Assembly (NCBI GenBank): GCA_947629565.1
Contig: CANREG010000001.1
Span: forward strand, 22,659 to 86,658
Length of the DNA: 64,000 nucleotides
Origin: an uncultured Lachnospiraceae bacterium
GTDB taxonomy: Bacteria > Bacillota > Clostridia > Lachnospirales > Lachnospiraceae
Direction: 5' to 3'
In this document: positions 40,705 to 50,216 of the stretch, piece after piece
How positions within the stretch are numbered: the first letter of the stretch is position 1
Layout of the letters: every line of letters starts with the position of its first letter
Notes under the pieces: model-generated
Seen by the model: the letters and a program-made list of their open reading frames with translations, nothing else
The model's database searches: none
What the model was told of the DNA's origin: nothing
Translations under genes and position numbers: made by a program

Positions 40705-43328
40705 GTACAGAGAAAACATTAGAAGCTATACTATGCATGAAGGGAGAGGTTTCTCCCTCTTTTAAAAAATCAATAAAGGTAGCATCTGCAACTATGGCAG
40801 ATTTAGGGGGAAACCTTAAATCTTCGGGGATTAAGATAGGACAGGCGGTAGCTGCCGGGACAGCAGCATCTATGGCGGCAATCACAGCAGTTTCTACAGC
40901 GGCCATCAAAAATGCGGGAACCATGCAAAAAGAGATGTCAAACGTGGCTACATTATTGGATGGGACGACGCAGGAAATTGATGGCAGGATAGCCGAATTA
41001 CAGTCAGGCATACTGGATATATCTAACAAATTAAATATTGATACCAGTGATTTAACGGATGGTCTGTATCAGGTCATATCAGCAGTTGGAGATACAGAAG
41101 ACAGCCTGAATAACTTAACGATATCGGCGCAGGCCGCTAAAGCCGGAAACGCTACAACGACGGATGCGATTAACTTACTGACAGCTGTCACCAAGGGATA
41201 TGGGGACACCTCAAAAGAAGCATTTGAGAAGACTTCAGACTTGGCTTTTCAGACAGTGAAGTTGGGACAAACATCATTTCCAGAATTAGCTGCCAATATC
41301 GGAAAGGTAACACCTTTGGCAAGCGCATTGCAAGTAAGTCAGGAAGAACTGTTTGGAGCGTCGGCAACATTGACTGGTGTCACCGGTGGAACGGCAGAGG
41401 TGATGACGCAGCTTAAGGCTGTCTTATCCGGATTAATGTCCCCATCACAAGGCATGGCGGGCGCATTGGAACAGTTAGGGTATTCTTCCGGTTCGGCGGC
41501 AATAGAATCCCTTGGTTTGCAGGGTACATTAGATGCATTAAGCGGTACGGTTGATGGAGATACACAGCAGCTTGCTAAGATGTTTAGTTCTGTCGAGGCG
41601 CAGACTGCGATACTAGCATTAGCAGGAACTCAATCACAGAATTTTGCGGATAAAACCCAAGCAATGTATGATGCTGCTGGCGCCACCAATAAAGCATTTG
41701 CCGCGCAGACGGATAACATAGACTATGAAATAAGCGCGCTCAAAAACCTGGGTAAAAATTTTCTGACGGAAATAGGGTTAGTAGCACTTCCTGAGGTTGA
41801 AAATCTAGCTAAAGCCGCACTGCCTATGGTGACTGAAGGATTGAAGGATATAGCGCCCGAGGTGGGTGATATGGCCGCACAGTTTACGCAAAACATATTG
41901 CCACTAGTGGCAGACTTATTGCCAGGAACCATAGATACGATTAAGGCTGTAACGCCTGCAATATCCGAGATTGTTGCCACAGCAGTACCGGCGACAGAGC
42001 AGATTATTACAACGGCAGCACCTATAGCGGCAGACCTGTTACCTGTGGTCGCAGATGGAATCAGTACAGTAGTTGGCTATGTAGGGGAAAACATTGACAC
42101 GATAGAACGGCTGCTGCCTGTTATCGGCGCAGTAGTATTAGGATACAAAGGATTTACCACAGGAATACAGCTGTATAATGCAGGAATGGCAATATACAAT
42201 ATGCTGACGGCGACATCAGCAAGCACGACAGCAACTCTCGGCGTTGCCGAGGGAGGAACGGCAGCCTCCACAACAGCCATGGGGGCAGCGGCAGCGGGAG
42301 CGACAGCATCAACGGCAACCTTAGGAACAGCCGAAGCAGGAGCGACGGCATCAACGGCCGCGCTTGGAGTTGCCGAGGGAGGAGTGACAGCTTCCACAAC
42401 GGCCATGGGGGTAGCCGAAGCGGGAGCGACAGCATCAACGGCAACCTTAGGAACAGCCGAAGCGGGAGCAACGGCATCAACGGCCGCGCTTGGTGTTGCC
42501 GAGGGAGGAGTGACGGCTTCCACAACAGCCATGGGGGTAGCGGCAGCGGGAGCGTCTGCACCTACAGCTGCATTCGGAGTTACAGCCGGAGGGGCGGCAG
42601 GTCCGACAGCAGCTCTTGGAGCTTCGATATTGTCAGTCACATGGCCGATATTGGCCATAATAGCGGTGATAGCGTTATTAGTTGCAGCAGTTATTCTCGT
42701 GGTAAAACATTTTGACAAAATTAAGGCTGCCGCCGTTATGGTTGGTAACGCACTAAAAGCAGTCGGGCAAACGATAGCAGATTTCTTTGTTGGATGTTTC
42801 GAGGGCGTCGTTGCCGCTATTAAATTGCCATTTAATATAGCGATTGCGATGATTAACGGAATTGCAGCAAAAATTAATGGGTTAAAGATAAGCATTCCGG
42901 ACTGGGTTCCGGGCTTTGGAGGGAAAACCTTTTCCGTTAATATTCCCACATTACCGATGCTGGCCAAAGGAGGATTTACGGCAGGCCCGTCAATAGCTGG
43001 AGAGGATGGGGAAGAGGCCGTAATTTCCTTTAAAAAGAGTGTCCGGCGGCAGAACATAGGATACTGGGCAGATGCCGGTGAGCGCTTAGGAATTGATTTT
43101 TCTAAGATATATGATACATTTGCTCTCAATCCATATCAGTATGCAGGCGGAAATAGAACCTATGAATTGGGCGATATAGAATATAACCCAACCATAATTA
43201 TTCAGGGTAGCGCCACCAAGGAAGATATCAATTCGGCTATGTCGGAACAAAAGGAAGAATTTTTCGACAGACTAGATGAGTGGTGGGGCGAAAAAACAGG
43301 AGGTGACATATTTGATCCGAGATTCTAA
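40701..43328 (+). CDS. Tape measure protein
   Basis: 875 residues. The TP901-type core has KEMSNVATLLDGTTQEID near residue 77, LTAVTKGYGD and GVTGGTAEVMTQLKAVLSG. Hydrophobic helices lie near residues 475-490 and 640-670; the C-terminus carries GGFTAGPSIAGEDGEEAVI, common to Clostridia tape measures. A 14-residue Ala/Thr/Ser repeat occupies about 508-640. The protein sets tail length and enters the channel at infection. TTG start, overlapping the chaperone extension. Confidence 0.9.
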   Translation: MSTEKTLEAILCMKGEVSPSFKKSIKVASATMADLGGNLKSSGIKIGQAVAAGTAASMAAITAVSTAAIKNAGTMQKEMSNVATLLDGTTQEIDGRIAELQSGILDISNKLNIDTSDLTDGLYQVISAVGDTEDSLNNLTISAQAAKAGNATTTDAINLLTAVTKGYGDTSKEAFEKTSDLAFQTVKLGQTSFPELAANIGKVTPLASALQVSQEELFGASATLTGVTGGTAEVMTQLKAVLSGLMSPSQGMAGALEQLGYSSGSAAIESLGLQGTLDALSGTVDGDTQQLAKMFSSVEAQTAILALAGTQSQNFADKTQAMYDAAGATNKAFAAQTDNIDYEISALKNLGKNFLTEIGLVALPEVENLAKAALPMVTEGLKDIAPEVGDMAAQFTQNILPLVADLLPGTIDTIKAVTPAISEIVATAVPATEQIITTAAPIAADLLPVVADGISTVVGYVGENIDTIERLLPVIGAVVLGYKGFTTGIQLYNAGMAIYNMLTATSASTTATLGVAEGGTAASTTAMGAAAAGATASTATLGTAEAGATASTAALGVAEGGVTASTTAMGVAEAGATASTATLGTAEAGATASTAALGVAEGGVTASTTAMGVAAAGASAPTAAFGVTAGGAAGPTAALGASILSVTWPILAIIAVIALLVAAVILVVKHFDKIKAAAVMVGNALKAVGQTIADFFVGCFEGVVAAIKLPFNIAIAMINGIAAKINGLKISIPDWVPGFGGKTFSVNIPTLPMLAKGGFTAGPSIAGEDGEEAVISFKKSVRRQNIGYWADAGERLGIDFSKIYDTFALNPYQYAGGNRTYELGDIEYNPTIIIQGSATKEDINSAMSEQKEEFFDRLDEWWGEKTGGDIFDPRF
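42217..42620 (+). repeat. 42-bp tandem repeats inside the tape measure gene
   Basis: About nine units of 42 bp code for variants of TASTATLGTAEAGA. A three-unit block of 126 bp is repeated almost exactly (about 42300-42425 and 42426-42551). Confidence 0.85.
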
Positions 43329-43551
43329 TACAGAGTATACGGAATGGTGGGAATATGTGACGAGCCAGGGAGACACATTTGATGGTCTTGCAATGGATTT
43401 TTATGATAATGAATGTTTGAGTTCGGAAATCATCAAGGAAAATCCTCACTATGCAGATGTGCTTATATTTGATGCCGGGATTACACTATATATACCGGTC
43501 ATAGAAGATATAACAGATAATTCGGATAAACCGCCATGGGAGTTGGAATAA
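43312..43551 (+). CDS. Tail protein X-like (LysM-type)
   Basis: 79 residues. WWEYVTSQGDTFDGLAMDFYDN...LIFDAGITLYIPVIE is the LysM-like gpX fold of P2-type tails. TTG at 43312 lies behind GGAGGTGA and overlaps the tape measure end by 17 bases. Confidence 0.8.
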   Translation: MIRDSNTEYTEWWEYVTSQGDTFDGLAMDFYDNECLSSEIIKENPHYADVLIFDAGITLYIPVIEDITDNSDKPPWELE

Positions 43552-43552
43552 T

Positions 43553-44461
43553 ATGGAGATATGGTATAAGGGAACTAACATATATGACGAGGTCCAGGTT
43601 GCAGAATGTATTTATGAAAGCTGCTGCTGCAACAAAAGCAATTATTTGCGCGTACGCTTTTCCGACGAATCGTATAAATTTGATTCTTACGGGATGGAAA
43701 TTAATGATACTGTAAGGGTAAAGGACGGAGGTATTGATTCTAAAGATTTATATGTCAATGATATTGTGCCGTTAAGTGGAAGTTTTGAAATTATTGCAAA
43801 ATCGCTAAAGGCAGATGCATATAGAGGCATGACCGATAAAAAATGGAACGGCGTACAATTTAAGCAAGTAATGAACGATATAGCCGGCAGACATGGTATG
43901 ACGTGTGATTTTTATGGCGTGCCAAATAGTTCGTATAAAAATCTTACCCAGTATCGAGAACGGGATTTTGATTTTGCAGCTAAAATAGCAGTGTTAGAGG
44001 GCTGTGTAATCGTGATATACGACGGGAAGATGATTGTATCCAGAGAACGGTATTTGGAAAAGGGCGAAACCAAAAAGCAGCTGGACATAGATACATATAC
44101 GCACAGCATCAGGAGATCGGGGATGAATCATTCCATGACAGTATATACAGAAGATCAATCAATATCTGGCAAGTATCAGATATCCGGCGGAGATGCAAAC
44201 CTGGTACAGATTATGGAAGTTGACAAAAAAGCCGATGCGGAACGATTCGCGCAGAACTTACTAAGGTATCATAATAAAAATGGATATGTAGGTGTGGTTC
44301 AGGCGGATACAATGTTGGATGAATATTCTGCTGGGATGGTAGTAGAGATTAAGAGCAAGGACCATCCTACTGCGGCCGGGAAGGCATTTATATATAGGGT
44401 CAGACAGGATATGGTACAAGGAAAAACAAAAATCTGGTTCAGAAAATGTTTAGAATATTAA
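43553..44461 (+). CDS. Late control protein D-like tail hub
   Basis: 302 residues of the GpD/VgrG-type hub: NYLRVRFSDESYKFD, VKDGGIDSKDLYVNDIVP, DIAGRHGMTCDFYG and TQYRERDFDFAAKIAVLEGCVIV. The hub joins the tube to the spike under the baseplate. One base after gpX. Confidence 0.85.
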   Translation: MEIWYKGTNIYDEVQVAECIYESCCCNKSNYLRVRFSDESYKFDSYGMEINDTVRVKDGGIDSKDLYVNDIVPLSGSFEIIAKSLKADAYRGMTDKKWNGVQFKQVMNDIAGRHGMTCDFYGVPNSSYKNLTQYRERDFDFAAKIAVLEGCVIVIYDGKMIVSRERYLEKGETKKQLDIDTYTHSIRRSGMNHSMTVYTEDQSISGKYQISGGDANLVQIMEVDKKADAERFAQNLLRYHNKNGYVGVVQADTMLDEYSAGMVVEIKSKDHPTAAGKAFIYRVRQDMVQGKTKIWFRKCLEY

Positions 44462-44467
44462 GGGGTG

Positions 44468-44911
44468 ATGATAGTGTCTGTGGTAATGGCTAAGTGGGGG
44501 AAAATGAAATGGTTAATCAATTCCAAGAAAGTGTTACCAATAGAGGATGATTTAAGCATTAAATACGGCATTAATGACAAGAATAAAAAAGAAAAGATAG
44601 AGATATCTTTTTCGTATGTACCAAACAGCGCAAGCGGGGTTAATGTTAATACGGAGATTAATAGATGGAAAAGCCTTGTGGGAAAATCAAACCCGCTGTA
44701 CATAGGTAAAAAAAGGTTTGGACCGAAGTCACTGCAACTAAAGTCAGCGGAGGTCCAAGACATACAGATATACGGAAAAGGAATTAAATTATCAGCGTCA
44801 ATCGCTTTGTCATTTGTCGAAAATAAAAAGAAATCGAAAAAAACCAGTAAAAAAAAGAAAAAATCAAAGACGTCAAAAAAAACAACAGTGAAAAAAGCAA
44901 AAAGCAAATAA
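44468..44911 (+). CDS. Baseplate/tail accessory protein, unknown
   Basis: 147 residues. The first ~105 (VVMAKWGKMKWLINSKKVLPIEDDLSI, then ISFSYVPNSASGVNVNTEI) look like a compact beta domain; the last ~35 are almost only Lys/Ser/Thr. It lies between hub and wedge genes. Its place would suit a spike or hub cap. The exact start (44465-44474) is uncertain. Confidence 0.5.
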   Translation: MIVSVVMAKWGKMKWLINSKKVLPIEDDLSIKYGINDKNKKEKIEISFSYVPNSASGVNVNTEINRWKSLVGKSNPLYIGKKRFGPKSLQLKSAEVQDIQIYGKGIKLSASIALSFVENKKKSKKTSKKKKKSKTSKKTTVKKAKSK

Positions 44912-44922
44912 GAGGAGATAAT

Positions 44923-45219
44923 ATGCTCGCGGTAGGTAACGGAGATATGATCACATGCATTAACAATTTAATGAGTATGCGGCGTGGGGAATGTGCATAC
45001 TCAAGGATCAAAGGGATAGATCAGGATATTCTGGATGATGATGTGGATTCTGCTGAATTGGATTTATTGGAAGATGCGGAATTTTTAATGGAGCAATATG
45101 AGCCAAGGGTGTCATTGGATGGTATAGAACTGCAACCTGAGATTAGTCAAGATGGAACATATAGGGTTGAGGTCAATTTAACTGAGCCGGAGAATGATTC
45201 TAATGATGTGGAGGAATGA
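44923..45219 (+). CDS. Baseplate wedge protein, gp25/GpW-like
   Basis: 98 residues. MRRGECAYSRIKGIDQDIL and AEFLMEQYEPRVSLDGIELQ fit the gp25-like wedge family, including the Glu in YEPRV. It lies before baseplate J as usual. Confidence 0.8.
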   Translation: MLAVGNGDMITCINNLMSMRRGECAYSRIKGIDQDILDDDVDSAELDLLEDAEFLMEQYEPRVSLDGIELQPEISQDGTYRVEVNLTEPENDSNDVEE

Positions 45220-45221
45220 AT

Positions 45222-46373
45222 ATGGGACTATTTACAGAAACAAATGCTGAGACGATTAGCAAAGCGCTAATCGAAAAGGCACAGGAAGGTTGCAATACCA
45301 CCTTGTATGAAGGGGACGAAAGGAGGATATTTATAGAGAGCGTTATCACGCCAATCATGGTGGCGCTGCATAATGTGATAGATGATGTTGCAAGGCAGAA
45401 AATGAGACAGTATGCCAGAGGTGAGATATTGGACGCAATAGGAGGCGAGAAATGTCCGAGACTGGAAGCAAAGCCGGCTATTGCGACATTTAGATTTTCA
45501 CGCAGCGAGCCAGCCATTGCAGATATATTAATACCGGCAGGGACCAGGATATCTTCCAATGATGAGCACTATTTTAGGACAGCCGAAGATTGCACGATAC
45601 CTATCGGATATCAAGAGGTGGATGTGATAGGAATAGCAGTGGAGGGCGGGGAGGAATATAACAATATGCTACCCGGAACGGTGTGTGTAATCGTAGATCC
45701 GGTTAATGGCATTGATGGGTGTAAAAATATTGATATGACACATGATGGTGACGATGGGGAGCCATACGATACAGTGGGTGATGACAGATACCGGGAAAGA
45801 ATAGGATTGTATGAAGACTCTGTATCAACATGCGGATCGGAAAACGGATATAAATTTTTTGCCATGACAGCGGATAGCACGATAGCCGATGTAAATGTTG
45901 TAACATCAGAAGAGGTAGAGGGACCGGAAGAATATGATGTACTGATATATATTGTATGCACTGACGGTCAAAAAGCTGATGAGGACATTATAAATGCGGT
46001 GTATGAAAAGTGTAATGCCAAGGATGCAAGGCCGATGTGTGAGAAGATATTGGTTAAGGCTGCAGAGCAGGTGTCTTATGATATAGAGTGTAAGTATTAT
46101 GTAACAGAAGCAGACGAAAAAGCAGCGGTAAACAGTATTGAAGGAACAGGTGGTGTTATTGAAAAATTTACGGCATCACAGGACACGCAAATTGCAAAGC
46201 CGGTCAATCCGGATGCATTGTTTAGCGAAATTATGAGTGCTCTGGACGGCGCAGGGAATAGGCTCAACATATCAAGATGTACAGTAACTAAACCTGGATA
46301 TCAGGAATTGGGATATAACCAGGTGGCACACTTTTCAGGGAACTTGAAAATAAGCCATGAGGTGATAGATTAG
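45222..46373 (+). CDS. Baseplate J-like protein
   Basis: 383 residues. RQYARGEILDAIGGEKCPRLEAKPA, IPAGTRISSNDEHYFRTAED and GDDRYRERIGLYEDSVSTCGSENGYKFFAMTAD follow the GpJ pattern. It forms the outer wedge ring of P2-type baseplates. The second of two close ATGs is used (GGAGG 7 bases ahead). Confidence 0.9.
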   Translation: MGLFTETNAETISKALIEKAQEGCNTTLYEGDERRIFIESVITPIMVALHNVIDDVARQKMRQYARGEILDAIGGEKCPRLEAKPAIATFRFSRSEPAIADILIPAGTRISSNDEHYFRTAEDCTIPIGYQEVDVIGIAVEGGEEYNNMLPGTVCVIVDPVNGIDGCKNIDMTHDGDDGEPYDTVGDDRYRERIGLYEDSVSTCGSENGYKFFAMTADSTIADVNVVTSEEVEGPEEYDVLIYIVCTDGQKADEDIINAVYEKCNAKDARPMCEKILVKAAEQVSYDIECKYYVTEADEKAAVNSIEGTGGVIEKFTASQDTQIAKPVNPDALFSEIMSALDGAGNRLNISRCTVTKPGYQELGYNQVAHFSGNLKISHEVID

Positions 46374-46383
46374 GAGGATACAT

Positions 46384-46956
46384 ATGAGATTGAACGATTG
46401 TGTCAGCCAAAAACTGCTCCCACTGTTTATGAGGCGGGATTCATTTAATACAGCGCTGTGTAATTGTATAGATGACATGGTAAAAGAATTATGGGCAAAA
46501 TTACAAGCACAGTTACGATTTTGGGATTACATAGACTATATGACAGAAGCCCAACTGGACGAATGTGCCAAGGAGCTATGCATCCACTGGTATCGGTATA
46601 CGGCCACTATAGAAAAAAAGCGGGATATTATCAAAAACTATAAAGAGGTTAAAAGTAAACTGGGGACGGTATGGGCGACAGAGTATATATTGGGGGTGTA
46701 TTTTGGAGAAGCCACGATTGTTGAATATTGGGAATATGGTGGGAAAAAGAAGCATTTCAAAATCCAGACGTGGAATACCAATACCGTTAACAAGGATGCG
46801 GATGAATTTTTAAAAATCATGAATAAAATCAAACGGAAATCAGCGGTGTTGGATTATATTGAAATCCAGGAAAAAAGCACTAATGAAATTCTATATGTAT
46901 TAACAACGGGAACGGGAGAAATCATTGAAAACTATGAGATTGGAGGTAAGATGTAG
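46384..46956 (+). CDS. Tail protein I-like baseplate component
   Basis: 190 residues of the GpI family: LRFWDYIDYMTEAQLDECAKELCIHWYR, IKNYKEVKSKLGTVWATEYILGVYFGEATIVEYWEYGG. It carries the tail-fibre attachment in P2-like phages and directly precedes the fibre gene. Confidence 0.85.
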   Translation: MRLNDCVSQKLLPLFMRRDSFNTALCNCIDDMVKELWAKLQAQLRFWDYIDYMTEAQLDECAKELCIHWYRYTATIEKKRDIIKNYKEVKSKLGTVWATEYILGVYFGEATIVEYWEYGGKKKHFKIQTWNTNTVNKDADEFLKIMNKIKRKSAVLDYIEIQEKSTNEILYVLTTGTGEIIENYEIGGKM

Positions 46957-48906
46957 ATGGCAATGTATGAATACATAACGGACGAAGGTTATAACCTTAT
47001 GAGGAGAATGTTGACAGAAGGATGCACCATAGATTTTACCCGGATAGAGATGGGTAATGGAGAGTCGCCGGAGTCTAATTTAAGAAAAGTGACGGCTCTG
47101 AGCAATGTGGTTGTTTCACTTAATGTAGATTCTGTTGATGTGCAGGATGATAATACGATCTCAATATCTTCCATATTTACAAATGAAGGATTGGAGAGAG
47201 GATTTTATTTTAGGGAAAAGGGGATATATGCGACGGATGGAGAAAAAGAGATATTGTTTTCCTACGCGAATGCAGGCCCGTCAGCTAACTATATTGATCC
47301 TCCGAGCGTAGAGGTGATTGAAAAAAAGATAATCACACACATCACGCAGCTGCAGGAGTCTACGGAAAAAACCAATGTCAAAGTTAAATCAGGAATATAT
47401 GTGACAACCGATGTATTCCAGAATTTTCAATCCCAAAATGTCAAAGATTTAGATAAAAAAGCAGATAAGCTTACTGAATTTAAGAAAGCAGAGCAGCGGG
47501 AGAACATTCAAAGCGGAGATACGATAGATGTTATTTTAGGTAAAATACAAAAAAATTTAGAGGATTTAAAAGATGTAGCGTTTTCTGCAGATTATAAAAG
47601 CCTGAAAAATTTACCGGAGATACCGCCAAAGGTGAGGGTAAAAGGAGCTGCTGAAACCCAGTATAGGACTGGGGATGTAGACATTACTCCGGAAAATTTA
47701 GGGTTGGATCCAACCAAGGATATGGACAAGCCTGTATCAACGGCAGCGATTGAAAAATTTGATGAATTTTATCAGCAGCTTAAATCATATACAGATAAGG
47801 CTATCAATGATTTAATTAATGGGGCACCAACAACATTAGATACGCTGAAAGAATTAGCCACTGCAATCCAGAATAATAAAAGCGTGATAGATGCGCTTAA
47901 TTCGGCCATTGGAACCAAGGCCAATGCGGCGGAGTTTGATTCGCACACCAAAACGGTAGCGAGCGGAACGGTATCAGGACATGTCAAGGTGGATACGGCG
48001 TTAAGTTCAACGTCTAGCAATCCGGTGCAAAATGCGGTAGTTAAAAAAGAGTTAGATAATAAGGTTGGGACCACAGGGAATGCATCTGATACGACTGTTA
48101 CATTTACACAGGCGTCTGAAAGAACTAATATAGCATCCGGGGAAAAATTATCAACTATATTAGGGAAAATATCGAAGTTTTTTACTGATTTGAAAACAGT
48201 GGCATTTTCCGGCAATTACAACGATTTAAGTAACAAGCCAACAATCCCTGCGGCTTATACATTACCAGTGGCAACTAGCTCCGTTCGTGGCGGTGTAAAG
48301 ATTGGATATTCGCAGAATGGGAAAAATTACCCAGTACAGTTGAGTGGTGAACGGATGTTTGTTAGTGTTCCGTGGACGGATAATACCGATACGAAAGTTA
48401 CACAGACTGCCGTGTCAGACAATACAAACTACCCATTACTGTTAGGACAAAAATCACAATCGGAAACCACAACTGGAACCGCTTGTTTCGACAGCGGAGT
48501 TACACTGAATCCAAATAACAACACGATTGCCGCTAATATATCAGGCACGGCTGCCAAAGCTACAGCTGATGAAAAGGGGAATAATATTGCCAACACTTAT
48601 GCAACTAAAGCTGAGCTAAACTCAAATTTCGTAAAAATACCAAGTGCAGGAGAGTATTTTTGTACAGTCATCGGCCAAAAGCAGGCAGGTTTCATTTTCT
48701 TTGTTAATATACCGCTTCCAGAAATAAAAGAAAAAAATATAAGAATCACCAAAATAACAATAGGTGGTTCTAATGCCTCATTTGTGAATCCCGTCGTTAC
48801 CACCGTAAAAGAAAACCATTCATTTATTATATATAGTGATAATGCAGATTTACTATATTGGTGTAGCAATTACACAGTATTTGATGTGTACTTTACTGTC
48901 GGTTAA
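46957..48906 (+). CDS. Tail fibre protein with switchable C-terminus
   Basis: 649 residues. The N-terminal ~150 match the phage tail-collar/GpH N-terminal domain that docks on gpI (YITDEGYNLMRRML, TRIEMGNGESP, RGFYFREKGIYATD). A long shaft has repeats such as NIASGEKLSTILGKISKF and DLSNKPTIP. Codons 1-553 are constant. Codon 554 begins the 14-bp recombination site (LNSN), after which the present 96-residue tip ('A') follows. The tip presumably binds the bacterial receptor. Confidence 0.92.
   Translation: MAMYEYITDEGYNLMRRMLTEGCTIDFTRIEMGNGESPESNLRKVTALSNVVVSLNVDSVDVQDDNTISISSIFTNEGLERGFYFREKGIYATDGEKEILFSYANAGPSANYIDPPSVEVIEKKIITHITQLQESTEKTNVKVKSGIYVTTDVFQNFQSQNVKDLDKKADKLTEFKKAEQRENIQSGDTIDVILGKIQKNLEDLKDVAFSADYKSLKNLPEIPPKVRVKGAAETQYRTGDVDITPENLGLDPTKDMDKPVSTAAIEKFDEFYQQLKSYTDKAINDLINGAPTTLDTLKELATAIQNNKSVIDALNSAIGTKANAAEFDSHTKTVASGTVSGHVKVDTALSSTSSNPVQNAVVKKELDNKVGTTGNASDTTVTFTQASERTNIASGEKLSTILGKISKFFTDLKTVAFSGNYNDLSNKPTIPAAYTLPVATSSVRGGVKIGYSQNGKNYPVQLSGERMFVSVPWTDNTDTKVTQTAVSDNTNYPLLLGQKSQSETTTGTACFDSGVTLNPNNNTIAANISGTAAKATADEKGNNIANTYATKAELNSNFVKIPSAGEYFCTVIGQKQAGFIFFVNIPLPEIKEKNIRITKITIGGSNASFVNPVVTTVKENHSFIIYSDNADLLYWCSNYTVFDVYFTVG
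48616..48629 (+). repeat. Recombination site 1 (CTAAACTCAAATTT, forward)
   Basis: A 14-base site in the fibre gene, read LNSN. Identical copies: 49162-49175 (reverse), 50203-50216 (forward), 50749-50762 (reverse). Confidence 0.9.
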
Positions 48907-49175
48907 ATTTTTTTACATACAACATACGCCCCTACTGATATAGACTGTGCCATTCCATATCCGTTAAGTATAGATACCGTAACTAGTTCTGTAGTAAAAC
49001 TGATAAGGGATACCTGTGCATACCACGTCGTCAAAGGCGTGTATGGCACTGCCAGTATAGGTGTATATCCTGATGGTAGCGTATATGTTAACTGCTGTGA
49101 TAGACCTGTAGCCTGAGGTTCTACATTTGGGATGTTTTTTATTTCTGTTTGAATAATCTTTAAATTTGAGTTTAG
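48903..49175 (-). CDS. Alternative fibre tip B (silent, reverse)
   Basis: Read from the reverse site: LNSNLKIIQTEIKNIPNV... to ...AYVVCKKI, 90 residues then stop. It lacks a start codon and ribosome site and would be expressed only after inversion of 48616-49175. Its stop codon overlaps that of tip A by two bases. Related to tip D at roughly half of its residues and unlike A/C. Confidence 0.85.
   Translation of the reverse strand, partial: LNSNLKIIQTEIKNIPNVEPQATGLSQQLTYTLPSGYTPILAVPYTPLTTWYAQVSLISFTTELVTVSILNGYGMAQSISVGAYVVCKKI
49162..49175 (-). repeat. Recombination site 2 (reverse)
   Basis: Exact inverse of site 1; ends 16 bases before the recombinase ATG. Confidence 0.9.
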
Positions 49176-49191
49176 TTAAGGGTTTGCTATA

Positions 49192-50202
49192 ATGATGGCA
49201 AAAAAGGCGGGTATGGACATGGAAGAGTTGAGAAGAGAAATATTACAAAAAATGCAGGGAGTCTTAACGGAAACTCAGGCAGAAAAGCTAAAGAGCACAC
49301 TGGATATAGTATTATATCGATACAGAATAGAATCAAAGACAGAGGAAGTGTCAGTATATGATGATAGTAATACGGGCAAGATCAAACAGTTTATTGCAAC
49401 TAAAAGATTGGAGGGGTTATCGGAAGGAACACTGGAACAGTACTATAGATCTATCAATAATTTGGTAACATCATTGGGAAAAAATATCAGCGATATTACA
49501 ACGGATGATATCAGATATTATTTATCAATGTACCAGGAGCAAAGGAAGGTAGCTAAGGTTACAATTAATAATATGCGACGGTATTTATCTTCTTTTTTTG
49601 GGTGGTGTGCAGATGAAGATATGATAGAAAAAAATCCAATGAGAAGAATTAAAGCAATAAAGCAGCAAAAGACCATAAAAGAACCATTTACAGATGTTGA
49701 ATTGGAAAAAATCCGGCAAGCAGCTGGAAATGTGCGTAATCGTGCGATAGTTGAGTTTTTATACTCTACTGGTTGCCGAGTAAGTGAAGTAGTTGATATT
49801 GACCTGGATAAAATAGATTTTTCAAGAAACTCTGTTATAGTAACAGGAAAGGGAAAAAAACAGAGAGAGGTTTATGTCACTAATAAAGCCATGTACTGGC
49901 TTAAGTTGTATCTTAGTAGCAGAAAAGATAATAATACAGCTTTGTTTACCGGGAAAGGGAACATGAGGTTATGTAAGGCAGGGATAGAAAGCATCCTAAG
50001 AAATATTGGAATCAAGGCGGGGGTTAGTAAGGTACATCCACATAGATTCAGGCGGACTATTGCAACTGATCTAATTAACAAAGGGATGCCGGTTCAGGAA
50101 GTGCAACAACTGCTTGGGCATAATAATCTGAATACTACCATGATTTATTGTACGGTGAGCAGAAATAATGTCCAAGCAGCCCACAGGAAATATGCAGCAT
50201 AA
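49192..50202 (+). CDS. Tyrosine recombinase of the fibre shufflon
   Basis: 336 residues, XerC/D-like: an N-terminal helical region, core-binding SAM-like domain (about 60-150) and catalytic domain with Arg196 (STGCRVSE), GKGKKQRE (Lys), HPHRFRRT (His284, Arg287), LLGHNN (His310) and Tyr319 (TTMIYC). AAGGG precedes the first ATG by 9 bases. Its TAA stop is followed immediately by site 3. Its position between inverted sites strongly suggests it catalyses the inversions and is itself on an invertible segment. It is clearly different from the prophage integrase. Confidence 0.9.
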   Translation: MMAKKAGMDMEELRREILQKMQGVLTETQAEKLKSTLDIVLYRYRIESKTEEVSVYDDSNTGKIKQFIATKRLEGLSEGTLEQYYRSINNLVTSLGKNISDITTDDIRYYLSMYQEQRKVAKVTINNMRRYLSSFFGWCADEDMIEKNPMRRIKAIKQQKTIKEPFTDVELEKIRQAAGNVRNRAIVEFLYSTGCRVSEVVDIDLDKIDFSRNSVIVTGKGKKQREVYVTNKAMYWLKLYLSSRKDNNTALFTGKGNMRLCKAGIESILRNIGIKAGVSKVHPHRFRRTIATDLINKGMPVQEVQQLLGHNNLNTTMIYCTVSRNNVQAAHRKYAA

Positions 50203-50216
50203 CTAAACTCAAATTT
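50203..50216 (+). repeat. Recombination site 3 (forward)
   Basis: Exact copy, directly abutting the recombinase stop codon. Confidence 0.9.

Noticed and set aside
42077..43129. Long open frame (350 codons) on the minus strand opposite the tape measure
   Set aside because: It mirrors the Ala/Thr/Gly-rich coding strand; its product is low-complexity Ala/Pro/Val and it has no ribosome site. The plus-strand tape measure is certain.
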